Below are positions 25,696-33,875 of a stretch of 39,717 bases of DNA, one piece after another. The notes beneath the pieces were generated by a model, which saw only the letters and a program-made list of their open reading frames with translations, was not told where the DNA came from and searched no databases. The stretch spans positions 1 to 39,717 of the forward strand of contig SXSK01000271.1 in NCBI GenBank assembly GCA_005793375.1, in the 5' to 3' direction. The position numbers were made by a program, and so were the translations under genes. The stretch is from Verrucomicrobiales bacterium (GTDB lineage: Bacteria > Verrucomicrobiota > Verrucomicrobiia > Limisphaerales > UBA9464). The number at the start of each line of letters is the position of its first letter. The first letter of the stretch is position 1.

Positions 25696-26739
25696 TCAAC
25701 GTCGCCGAATCAGGCTCAGTCCTTTGAGCAAATCCAGCGCACGCCCCAGCACCGGATCCCGAACCGCTCGCGATTCTGTCGATGCAGACGGCTTCTCGGC
25801 CTGCAAGGCGGTGTCATTAGTGTCCGAGCGTTTCCCGGCTTTCAGAGCGCGAACCAGCTCTGCTTCATTCACTCGACGACGAACCGAGACCGCCGACACG
25901 AGCTTGTTCGTGGCTGACAAGGAATTTGTGGCGGCGGCGACTGCAGTAAACGGATCATCGAGCCAAGCCTTGTCGTGCTCGACTCGCGTGACCACTTCGA
26001 TGTCGGGGGCCAATCCTTGCTGTGGCAGCACTTCACCAGCCCCGGTTTTCACCGGCGACACGGGTAATTGAAGGCGCTCCCCAGTGGAAAGTGGGAACTC
26101 CTTGAGCCTCCCCGATTTTCCTGCGGTGCGCCTGCCGATGACCAATCCGGAAGCGGTCTCACGCAGCACCGCGGCGAGCGCTTCGGCGGCACCAGAGGTT
26201 TCTTGGTTGACCAAGACCGCAATTGGCAGGGACCACGCGTGATTGGTGGTGGATGTCGATGTGATCAAACCATCCCCCCAATCCAGGAGGGGTTGACCAG
26301 GTGGAGCAAACAAACCCGCGATCTTTGCGGCTATAGCATAATCGGTGCCCTGGGCAAAACGAAGGTCCAGAACCAACCCACGCGCCGAGCTCATGATGTT
26401 GGTATCAGCAAGGTATTCAGCAAGAGCCTGGTCCGTTGAACCACTCAGATGGCCCAGGCGCACATAAGGATAGTGGCGATCGTACGTTGCCCGGTGCACG
26501 ATGCCGGTTTCGGCAAGTTCCTTCCGGATTTCGTTGGCTGCGATAACAGAGCCCCCAAATTGTTTTAGCAGGGCTTCCGTTGCCTGATGCTCGAATCCGG
26601 AATTTCCAAGTCCGACGAGGTTCGTTCGGAGAATCTCAAAGACTTCGAGAAAGGGAGGAAGTGCGGCCTGAACGACGGTTAGGCTCTGACTTGAAAGCCA
26701 CATCAGGGAGGCGAGTAGAATGGGACAAAGGCGTGTCAT
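25696..26739 (-). CDS. Secreted S41 (C-terminal processing peptidase)-like protein
   Basis: 347 aa; signal-like N-terminus; ARGLVLDLRFAQGTDYAIAAKIAGLF, IAVLVNQETSGAAEALAAVLRETASGLVIGRRTAGKSGRLKEFPLSTGERLQLPVSPVKTGAGEVLPQQGLAPDIEV. Confidence 0.75.
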   Translation of the reverse strand: MTRLCPILLASLMWLSSQSLTVVQAALPPFLEVFEILRTNLVGLGNSGFEHQATEALLKQFGGSVIAANEIRKELAETGIVHRATYDRHYPYVRLGHLSGSTDQALAEYLADTNIMSSARGLVLDLRFAQGTDYAIAAKIAGLFAPPGQPLLDWGDGLITSTSTTNHAWSLPIAVLVNQETSGAAEALAAVLRETASGLVIGRRTAGKSGRLKEFPLSTGERLQLPVSPVKTGAGEVLPQQGLAPDIEVVTRVEHDKAWLDDPFTAVAAATNSLSATNKLVSAVSVRRRVNEAELVRALKAGKRSDTNDTALQAEKPSASTESRAVRDPVLGRALDLLKGLSLIRRR

Positions 26740-26801
26740 CTTGACCAGGTCGATTCAGGGGTTGAGAACGGACTTTAGGCGCAATGAGTGGATGCCAAGT
26801 T

Positions 26802-28100
26802 TCAAGAAACTGCCAGCGCTTTCGACGCGATGTCTTTTCTATAGTGCATTCCGGCAAAGTAGAGTCGATTGACCGCCCCATAGGCCCGGGCCCGGGCAAT
26901 GGCGATCGAGTTTCCAACGGCAGTCACCCCTAACACCCGCCCACCATTCGTGACAATGTCCTCACCGGAACTGGCTGTGCCGGCATGGAAAACGCGGACG
27001 TCCGGTATGGATGCGACATCTCCAAGTCCAAAGATCACCCGGCCTTTGGGTGAATTGCCCGGGTAGCCTTCAGAGGCGAGGACCACACAAACGCTGGCCC
27101 GCGAAGACCACTTCAGTTCATGTGGTGCCAGTTCCCCTTGAGCGCTGGCGATCAACAACTCCACGAGATCGTTTTCAAGTCGAGTGAGGTAGACTTGAGT
27201 TTCCGGGTCACCAAAACGGGCATTAAATTCCAGGACTTTGGGGCCATTTTGGGTCAGCATGACTCCCGGGTAGAGAATGCCGCGGAAATCGATGCCTTCT
27301 TCCCTGCAGCCGCGGAGCCACGGCTGGAGGATCTGATCTCCGACGCTCGCCAATTCGGCAGCGTCAAGGACTGGGGCAGGGGAATAGGTGCCCATCCCGC
27401 CGGTGTTCAGACCTTGGTCACCTTCGAGGGCGCGCTTGTGGTCCTGGGCGGTTGGAAAGAGTTTGGCAGTGCGACCATCGCAAAGGGCGTGCAGGGAAAT
27501 CTCAATGCCCTCGAGTAATTCCTGGATGACCACGCGATCTCCGGCGGCGCCGAAGGAACGGCGCACCAGGATGTCCTCTACCGCGGTTTCCGCTTCGGCG
27601 ACGCTGTGAGTTAGCAGTACCCCTTTGCCCAAGGCCAACCCGTCGGCCTTGACCGCGCATCGTCCGTCGAGTGATGCCGCGAAACGTCGCGCTGCATCGA
27701 CGTCGGTGAAACTCCCGCTTTTCGCCGTCGGGATGCCATGCTTCTCCATGAAATTTTGGGAAAAGGCTTTGGACGCCTCGAATTGGGCCGCGCGCTGGTT
27801 GGGGCCCCAAATGAGGAGACCCGCCGCCTGGAACCGATCCGTGATGCCCGCGGCGAGGGGATTGTCCGGGCCGACCACGGTCAAATCCGGCTTCTTGTCG
27901 GCGGCGAATACCAGCAGGGCGTCGATGTTGTCCGCAGCGATCGGGAGGTTGGTCACGGTCTGACCGTTCTTGGAAAGCCGCTCCAGTTGGGTGCCGGCGT
28001 TCCCTGGAGCGCACCACATTTGAGTGACGTGGGGCGATTGGGCTAATTTCCAAACCAGGGCGTGTTCACGTCCGCCAGAACCAATCACAAGCAACTTCAT
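26802..28100 (-). CDS. purD: Phosphoribosylamine--glycine ligase
   Basis: Start at ATG 28100 (ORF opens at 28199): MKLLVIGSGGREHALVWKLAQSPHVTQMWCAPGNAGT; VVGPDNPLAAGI; AVKADGLALGKGVLL; NTGGMGTYSPAP; RFGDPETQVYLTRLENDLVELL. Confidence 0.97.
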   Translation of the reverse strand: MKLLVIGSGGREHALVWKLAQSPHVTQMWCAPGNAGTQLERLSKNGQTVTNLPIAADNIDALLVFAADKKPDLTVVGPDNPLAAGITDRFQAAGLLIWGPNQRAAQFEASKAFSQNFMEKHGIPTAKSGSFTDVDAARRFAASLDGRCAVKADGLALGKGVLLTHSVAEAETAVEDILVRRSFGAAGDRVVIQELLEGIEISLHALCDGRTAKLFPTAQDHKRALEGDQGLNTGGMGTYSPAPVLDAAELASVGDQILQPWLRGCREEGIDFRGILYPGVMLTQNGPKVLEFNARFGDPETQVYLTRLENDLVELLIASAQGELAPHELKWSSRASVCVVLASEGYPGNSPKGRVIFGLGDVASIPDVRVFHAGTASSGEDIVTNGGRVLGVTAVGNSIAIARARAYGAVNRLYFAGMHYRKDIASKALAVS

Positions 28101-28168
28101 GTCACGCGGAGTGAACCAAGTCCGCTTTCCTAACTGAAAGCTCTTTTTGGAAGCGTTTTTGCGATTGG

Positions 28169-28480
28169 TTGAGCTACTTAAACGAAGCGACGTGTCCATT
28201 CAGTGGTGCGTTGTGGGTGAATGACGGCGAGTTTTACCTCATCGAACGGTTCCCAAAGTTCGGAGTTTTGGTGCACTCTGACGTTGAGCCGCTTCGAATG
28301 TACGAATTTCAGTCCACCACCAATTTGGCGGCGGCAACTGGAGTTGCCGAAGCGCCAACGAATGCGTGGCGAGTACTTTATCGCATGGATGCTTCCCCGT
28401 TCTCCCAGCACTACATTCTACCCAATTATTTTACGAACACGACCGCGCAATTGTTCTATCGATTGAAAGTATTTCTGTGA
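28169..28480 (+). pseudogene. Possible remnant of a secreted-protein C-terminus
   Basis: 103 aa ORF with TTG start; the C-terminal YEFQSTTNLAAATGV...TNTTAQLFYRLKVFL resembles C-termini of large secreted verrucomicrobial proteins; no signal peptide or upstream domain. Confidence 0.35.
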
Positions 28481-28523
28481 TCCACCGCAACCGTCCCCCC
28501 ACAGAAAAAATGAATCGCGGTCC

Positions 28524-28976
28524 TTGGCAGTGCTGCTCGCCAATTGGGGCGGCACTCATCGGTTGTGGACCGACGACGGCATTTTTGCCGGGGCATCGAA
28601 TGCTCGCTGGCGCCGGGCCTTCTTCAACGCGCAGTTTCAGTACTACCTGCGCAGCGAAGGGGCGGGTAGTTATCAGAATGCGAACGACTTAATGGTGAGT
28701 GGTGGTCCTGGAATATTCTTATGGGTGTCCAACCGGTCGACGTTGAGCACCCAATGCCAGATGGCTTATGAAACCTCCGGCTGCGACGAATTGTTGGATA
28801 GCGCCAGTACTCACATGGGCATGACGGCGTGGTACATGGGCCCGATTCTGGTATGGACCTGGAAAAGTCATTTTAGCCGGTTAGCTGGAGCTGAACTCCC
28901 CGTGCGCATTGCCAGCCGAGGCTTCCAGAACGTGGCCATTTACCGCGTGAATTTGAGCGAAACCTACCGATTTTGA
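28524..28976 (+). CDS. Hypothetical protein, possibly an N-terminally truncated gene
   Basis: 150 aa ORF beginning at a TTG inside an apparently structured segment (AVLLANWGGTHRLWTDDGIFAGASNARWRRAFFNAQFQYYLRSEG); an ATG at 28510 is in another frame. Confidence 0.4.
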   Translation: MAVLLANWGGTHRLWTDDGIFAGASNARWRRAFFNAQFQYYLRSEGAGSYQNANDLMVSGGPGIFLWVSNRSTLSTQCQMAYETSGCDELLDSASTHMGMTAWYMGPILVWTWKSHFSRLAGAELPVRIASRGFQNVAIYRVNLSETYRF

Positions 28977-29119
28977 TCTCGTGTTTTCGAGGATGCGGAT
29001 TCGGGATTGGTGAAGAATACTCCCCAGCGACTTGCCTCGGATTTCGACGGAACCGTTCGATGATCTGGAGAGGCTAGAAACTGCCGGATAGATCTAGCAA
29101 CGGGTTGATGAGTCGGTGC

Positions 29120-29149
29120 TTGACATTCTGGAGCCTTTTGAAACTTATA
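29120..29149 (+). promoter_or_regulatory. Possible sigma-70-like promoter upstream of the PEP-CTERM gene
   Basis: TTGACA (29120-29125) - 18 nt - CTTATA (29144-29149) in a noncoding gap of about 300 bp. Confidence 0.35.
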
Positions 29150-29280
29150 TTAGTCGCGTGCTCGCAGTCATTTAGCCGACGCGATATCGGCAAATGAAGG
29201 TAGGTACGCGACATCTGACGGTGACAGTTGGTTAAAATTTAGTACAAGAAGGGGTCATCAAGACTCCTCGCTGAACGATT

Positions 29281-29958
29281 ATGATACTTCAAAAATTGCC
29301 ATGGGCTCAAATTACGGCTTCGGTAATTGGTGTTTCGGCACTCGGTTTTAGCCAAGGCCAAGCTGCCGTGGTTGTTTATACCGACCGTGCGACCTGGAAA
29401 GCGTCGTGGGGCGGTGGGACAGGCGACATTCAGGACGCTTTCACTTCTGGGACAACTACCCGTGCGGCATTTACGATCACCACGGGGGCGCCCTCTGCTT
29501 TGGGAGAATTTCCGGCACCTGATCCTGATTCCCCTGCTGAGCTGAATAATTCCGTGGATGCATCTCCTTTTCTGCTGGCGTACATCACGAGCACATCCGG
29601 CCACCAAGTGACCTTTACGTTTAACACAGCAATTCAGACCTTTGGGTACGACCTGAACCCGCGGTCAGCCAGCGTTGGTGCCACGGTTAATTTCGCTGTA
29701 GGTGCAACTGTCGGTGGGCTCGCTGCCGCAGGGTCCTATAGTCTGCCCGGTACGGACGTTACCGGGTTTCGCGGTTTCTACTCGGACACGCCGTTCAAGG
29801 TGTTTAGGATTACTACGGCTGCCGCTAATGCGTACCACGGCATCGACAATCTCGAAGGTTTCACGACGGTGCCTGAGCCCGCCGAAACGGTTGCGGTTGG
29901 GGCGGTCGCGCTCGTGGCTTTTGGCATCATCCGCCGTCATTCTCGATCCAAAGTTTGA
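29281..29958 (+). CDS. PEP-CTERM sorting domain-containing secreted protein
   Basis: 225 aa; signal peptide (ITASVIGVSALGFSQGQAA); C-terminal VPEPAETVAVGAVALVAFGIIRRHSRSKV (PEP motif, TM, basic tail). Confidence 0.88.
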   Translation: MILQKLPWAQITASVIGVSALGFSQGQAAVVVYTDRATWKASWGGGTGDIQDAFTSGTTTRAAFTITTGAPSALGEFPAPDPDSPAELNNSVDASPFLLAYITSTSGHQVTFTFNTAIQTFGYDLNPRSASVGATVNFAVGATVGGLAAAGSYSLPGTDVTGFRGFYSDTPFKVFRITTAAANAYHGIDNLEGFTTVPEPAETVAVGAVALVAFGIIRRHSRSKV

Positions 29959-30170
29959 TGGATGGGTTGGGTGTCCACGACACTTTTTGTATTTGGGCCG
30001 TTTTGGTTTTTCTGTTGAAACTGAAACGGCTTTTTCATTTTCCATCTCGACTTGGTGCGCTTCTCCAAGTTGGTGGACATTCGGAGCTAGGTCGTCTCGG
30101 GAATTCCCCAAAAGCGATGGAGGGCGCGCTCCAAAGACGCCGTCCTTTTTTGAGAGACCTCTGCCGCTTT

Positions 30171-30180
30171 CCCCCCCCCC
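30171..30180. repeat. Homopolymeric C10 tract
   Basis: Ten consecutive C in the gap between the PEP-CTERM gene and the Tat-type oxidoreductase. Confidence 0.9.
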
Positions 30181-30276
30181 AGCAATCAATGCGGCGCCGG
30201 TACCTCGGAGATGCGTCCTTTGACACACAACGATACAACCAGAGCTTGTCGATGAAAGGCTTTCAGTACAGACTGT

Positions 30277-31656
30277 TTGCCAATCACCAGTCACCCAATT
30301 ATGAGCCCTACATTCTCCAAAAGCTATTCGCGCAGAGAGATCCTCGGCGGCGCTGCCGCTGCTACGTTTGCTTTCAACTTTTTACCGGCGCGCGTTTGGG
30401 GTGCCAATGAACGATTACGATTCGCTGGCATTGGAATTGGGGGCAAGGGATCCGGGGACATCGATCAAGCGGGGGCTCTGGGAGATGTCGTGGCACTGTG
30501 TGACTGTGACGACAAGCAGTTGGACGCCAAATTGAAGAAGTTTCCTGGAGCCAAGACATACCACGATTTCCGCAGGATGCTGGACGAGATGGAAGGGAAG
30601 GTGGACGCCGTAACCATCAGCACGCCGGATCATACGCACGCCTTAGCGGCGGCCATGGCGATCAAACGTGGCATGCATGTGTATGTTCAAAAACCGCTGA
30701 CACACGACGTGTGGGAAGCGCGCTGGCTGCGAGACCTTGCTCGGAAGCACAAGGTGGCGACACAGATGGGTAACCAGGGAACGGCTGAGGATGGGTTGCG
30801 ACGAGGGGTCGAAGTGATCCGTTCAGGGGCGCTTGGGACCGTTCGCGAGGTGCATGTTTGGACCAATCGCCCGGTCTGGCCCCAATCCCCCAAGGTGGTT
30901 TCTCGCCCAACCGACACGCCGCCCATCCCCGCCAACGTCCATTGGGAAGAGTTCATCGGGCCTGCTCCCATGCGACCTTACAACCCTGCCTATCATCCTT
31001 TCAGTTGGCGCGGATGGTGGGATTTCGGTACGGGGGCCATCGGCGACATGAGTTGTCACACGGCCAACTTGGCGTTCATGGGGTTGGAATTGGACTATCC
31101 GACGTCCATTCGTGCCGAGAGTGAGGCGCCGAATCCCGAGACATTTCCGGGATGGGCCACGGTGCACTTTGAATTCCCGGCACGTGGCAATCGTGCCGCG
31201 GTCAAACTGACTTGGTATGAAGGCAAACTACCCAATGGCACCAAAAACCTGCCTCCGCTGGATCTGTTCCACGGAGAGAAGCCGGTGGACAGCGGTTCGC
31301 TGACAGTGGGGGACAAGGGAGTGATGTATTCCCCATCCGATTATGGGGCAAATTGGAAGCTGTTGCCTGGAGACCGATATGCGGGTTTTGTTCCGCCGTC
31401 ACCGACCCTGGCCCGGAACGGGAAGGGCGATCAAGGCATGAAGAACGAGTGGGTCACCGCAATACGCGGGGGTCCCAAAGCCTTCTCGAATTTCGATTAT
31501 GCCAGCATGCTGACGGAAACGTTCCTCCTTGGGAATGTGGCCATCCGTGCCGGCGTTCCTCTGGGTTGGGATGGTCCGCGGTTTCGGCTCACCAAAGGCC
31601 GCAAAGAGGCCAAACAGTACCTTCGCCGCGAGTACCGCAAAGGTTGGTCCGCGTGA
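30277..31656 (+). CDS. Gfo/Idh/MocA family oxidoreductase with Tat signal
   Basis: Twin-arginine signal SRREILGGAAAATFAFNFLPARVWGA; ALCDCDDKQLDAKLKKFPGAKTYHDFRRMLDEMEGKVDAVTISTPDHTHALAAAMAIKRGMHVYVQKPLTHDVWEAR. Start 30277 or 30301. Confidence 0.93.
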   Translation: MPITSHPIMSPTFSKSYSRREILGGAAAATFAFNFLPARVWGANERLRFAGIGIGGKGSGDIDQAGALGDVVALCDCDDKQLDAKLKKFPGAKTYHDFRRMLDEMEGKVDAVTISTPDHTHALAAAMAIKRGMHVYVQKPLTHDVWEARWLRDLARKHKVATQMGNQGTAEDGLRRGVEVIRSGALGTVREVHVWTNRPVWPQSPKVVSRPTDTPPIPANVHWEEFIGPAPMRPYNPAYHPFSWRGWWDFGTGAIGDMSCHTANLAFMGLELDYPTSIRAESEAPNPETFPGWATVHFEFPARGNRAAVKLTWYEGKLPNGTKNLPPLDLFHGEKPVDSGSLTVGDKGVMYSPSDYGANWKLLPGDRYAGFVPPSPTLARNGKGDQGMKNEWVTAIRGGPKAFSNFDYASMLTETFLLGNVAIRAGVPLGWDGPRFRLTKGRKEAKQYLRREYRKGWSA

Positions 31657-31833
31657 ACTGCGGTTGGACGATGAGTGGTCGCTCAGCTCGACGGCCTCGC
31701 TGCTAGGTCGACAGATTTAAGAATTGGCAGCATCACGAGTGTCGCCGCAGTTGCAGGACGAGTTCACAATCGGTTTAAATTGTTACCGAATGATCATTGC
31801 CTTTGCTGGTTTCAGTTCGTCTATTGGCAGGCA

Positions 31834-32985
31834 ATGACCGAACCTTCCTCGCGGGTTTTTCCGGAGTTCAGCCTCGCGCGACTCCTGAAGACCGTTTTCG
31901 AACCGAAGCCGGGCCAGCGCATCGGCATCTTGATAGACTTGGCCGATCCCAAGCAGATCGAGGGGTTCGCTTTTTTGAAGGATCCAACGCTCACGATTCA
32001 ACGTCATGCCTACGATGTTTTCTATCAGGGATTGCGGAATGGGGTGATGGCGGAATTGAGTCTCTGCGGCGGCGACCTATTTGCCTACCAGATCACTGGT
32101 GGCAGCAATCTGGATTTACCGGACGTCGCTTGGACACCCGAAGGTGTGCAGGTCAGCCTGGAGAAGTCAGTGTATCCCCATTTTGATATTCTGCTGTGTA
32201 TCTCGACGTATTCCGCTACCGCACCGCTCACGGCCTTCGCGAAGCAATTTGGATTTCGCGGAGCGACACTTCACGGGATCAATCCGATCATTCTTCGGAC
32301 CGGGCTTTCGGTGGATTATAACGAGGTCAGTTGCCAAGCGGAAAAGCTGCGTCTCGCCATGACCCGTGCTGAGTCGTTTGAGATTGATTTCGAAGTTTCC
32401 GGCCAGAAGGCCACGTTGAAACTATTCTGCGATCGTCAGGAGGCGCAGAAGAGTCATGGGCTCTGCCGGGGTGACAAGCCCGATGTGGCGAATCTCCCTG
32501 CGGGCGAGGTCTATTTTGTGCCGACCGGAGCGGAAGGACAATTCCCACGTCTGTATGAGGACGGGAGTCTTGGGATGTTGGAGGTGACGGGTGGGCGCAT
32601 TCGCAAGGCCACATGGATTTCTGGGAACCAGGAGACCATCGACGCACAGAATCAGTTGTTTGCGACGGATCCAGCCACCGGCGAATTGGGCGAACTGGGA
32701 TTTGGCACCCAGGATCTCCCGGCGTCTGGTCGTGACATACAGGATGAAAAGATTCTTGGAACCCTGCACGTGGCCACTGGCCGCAGCGATCATCTGGGGG
32801 GACACCTCACGCCCAACCAGTTCAATGTGGCCAAGAATGCCACCCACAACGACATCTTATTCTCCGCGACCAAAACGCCCTGCATCCAAGTGCCACAAGC
32901 TCGCATGTTCCGCGATGGCAAGATGGAGGTGGTGATCGAGGATTACCGGCCTGGGGCCTACCTCCAACATGCCTTGAACTCGTGA
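31834..32985 (+). CDS. M29-type aminopeptidase-like protein
   Basis: ATG at 31834 (ORF opens at 31675); NLPAGEVYFVPTGAEGQFP, ILGTLHVATGRSDHLGGHLTPNQFNVAKNATHNDILFSATKTP resemble thermophilic-aminopeptidase (M29) metal-site segments. Confidence 0.6.
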   Translation: MTEPSSRVFPEFSLARLLKTVFEPKPGQRIGILIDLADPKQIEGFAFLKDPTLTIQRHAYDVFYQGLRNGVMAELSLCGGDLFAYQITGGSNLDLPDVAWTPEGVQVSLEKSVYPHFDILLCISTYSATAPLTAFAKQFGFRGATLHGINPIILRTGLSVDYNEVSCQAEKLRLAMTRAESFEIDFEVSGQKATLKLFCDRQEAQKSHGLCRGDKPDVANLPAGEVYFVPTGAEGQFPRLYEDGSLGMLEVTGGRIRKATWISGNQETIDAQNQLFATDPATGELGELGFGTQDLPASGRDIQDEKILGTLHVATGRSDHLGGHLTPNQFNVAKNATHNDILFSATKTPCIQVPQARMFRDGKMEVVIEDYRPGAYLQHALNS

Positions 32986-33046
32986 TTGGGGTTGGCACTG
33001 GAACTTGCCTTTGCGGGTTGCGGAGGGTGAGTCAATTCTATCTCGG

Positions 33047-33811
33047 ATGAGCGCGTACGATTTTTATCAGACAGACCGGGCTCAGTCGGAATATCTGCTC
33101 TTCCACTACGGATCCCCGGCTCAAACGATGCCTTGGGGATTTGGCCCTTTGGAGGCGCTCGATTATCCCTCGCGTTGCGTCTCCGAGTGTTTGGACCGGT
33201 CACGTCTGCCGAGCCAGGCACGCGCATTGGACTTGGGTTGTGCGGTGGGACGATCGACGTTCGAACTGGCACGGTGGTGTTTCGAGGTGATCGGCATTGA
33301 CTATTCACATCGCTTCATCGAGATCGCCCAACAACTTCAGCAATGTGGCTCAGTTTCCTATGACTACGTGGAAGAAGGTCGACTCACCACCCCAGCGACC
33401 GCTGAAGTGCCAGCTGGGATAGACCGACAGCGGGTCCGGTTCGAACAGGGTGATGCCCAAGACTTACGTTCGGATCTGGGACAATTCGATGTGGTGCTCA
33501 TGGCCAATCTGGTGGATCGCCTGCGAGATCCTAAGTCGTGTTTGGACTCCTTGCACTCCTTGGTGCGGCAGGGGGGGCAACTCATTCTGACGACGCCGTG
33601 CACTTGGCTCGAGGAGTACACCCCTCGGTTGCAATGGCTGGGTGGATTCGAACGGGACGGGCGTGTTATCAAAACGTTGGAGTCACTTCGGGCAGTTCTC
33701 GATCCGCAGTTCGCCCTGACGCGAACGCTCGACATGCCCTTTTTGATTCGCGAGCATGAGCGAAAGTTTCAGTGGAGCGTCGCCCAAGCCACAATTTGGG
33801 TTCGGCGATGA
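33047..33811 (+). CDS. Putative 4-mercaptohistidine N1-methyltransferase (OvoA C-terminal-type, stand-alone)
   Basis: ATG at 33047; YQTDRAQSEYLLFHYGSPAQTMPWGFGPLEALDYPSRCV, SAM motif ALDLGCAVGRSTFELAR, VLMANLVDRLRDPKSCLDSLHSLVRQGGQLILTTPCTWLEEYTPRLQWLGGF. Confidence 0.83.
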   Translation: MSAYDFYQTDRAQSEYLLFHYGSPAQTMPWGFGPLEALDYPSRCVSECLDRSRLPSQARALDLGCAVGRSTFELARWCFEVIGIDYSHRFIEIAQQLQQCGSVSYDYVEEGRLTTPATAEVPAGIDRQRVRFEQGDAQDLRSDLGQFDVVLMANLVDRLRDPKSCLDSLHSLVRQGGQLILTTPCTWLEEYTPRLQWLGGFERDGRVIKTLESLRAVLDPQFALTRTLDMPFLIREHERKFQWSVAQATIWVRR

Positions 33812-33875
33812 GGCGAGTCGGCGCATCGGGTAGGCGCTGTTGCCACCGGGTGCCACTGGCGCGGTTGGGTTACCT

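Noticed and set aside
27502-28053. 183-aa minus-strand ORF overlapping purD in another frame
   Set aside because: Arg/Gly/Pro-rich out-of-frame shadow of purD.
29955-30410. 151-aa ORF spanning the C10 tract
   Set aside because: Overlaps the Tat oxidoreductase start; Arg-rich with no domain; likely spurious.
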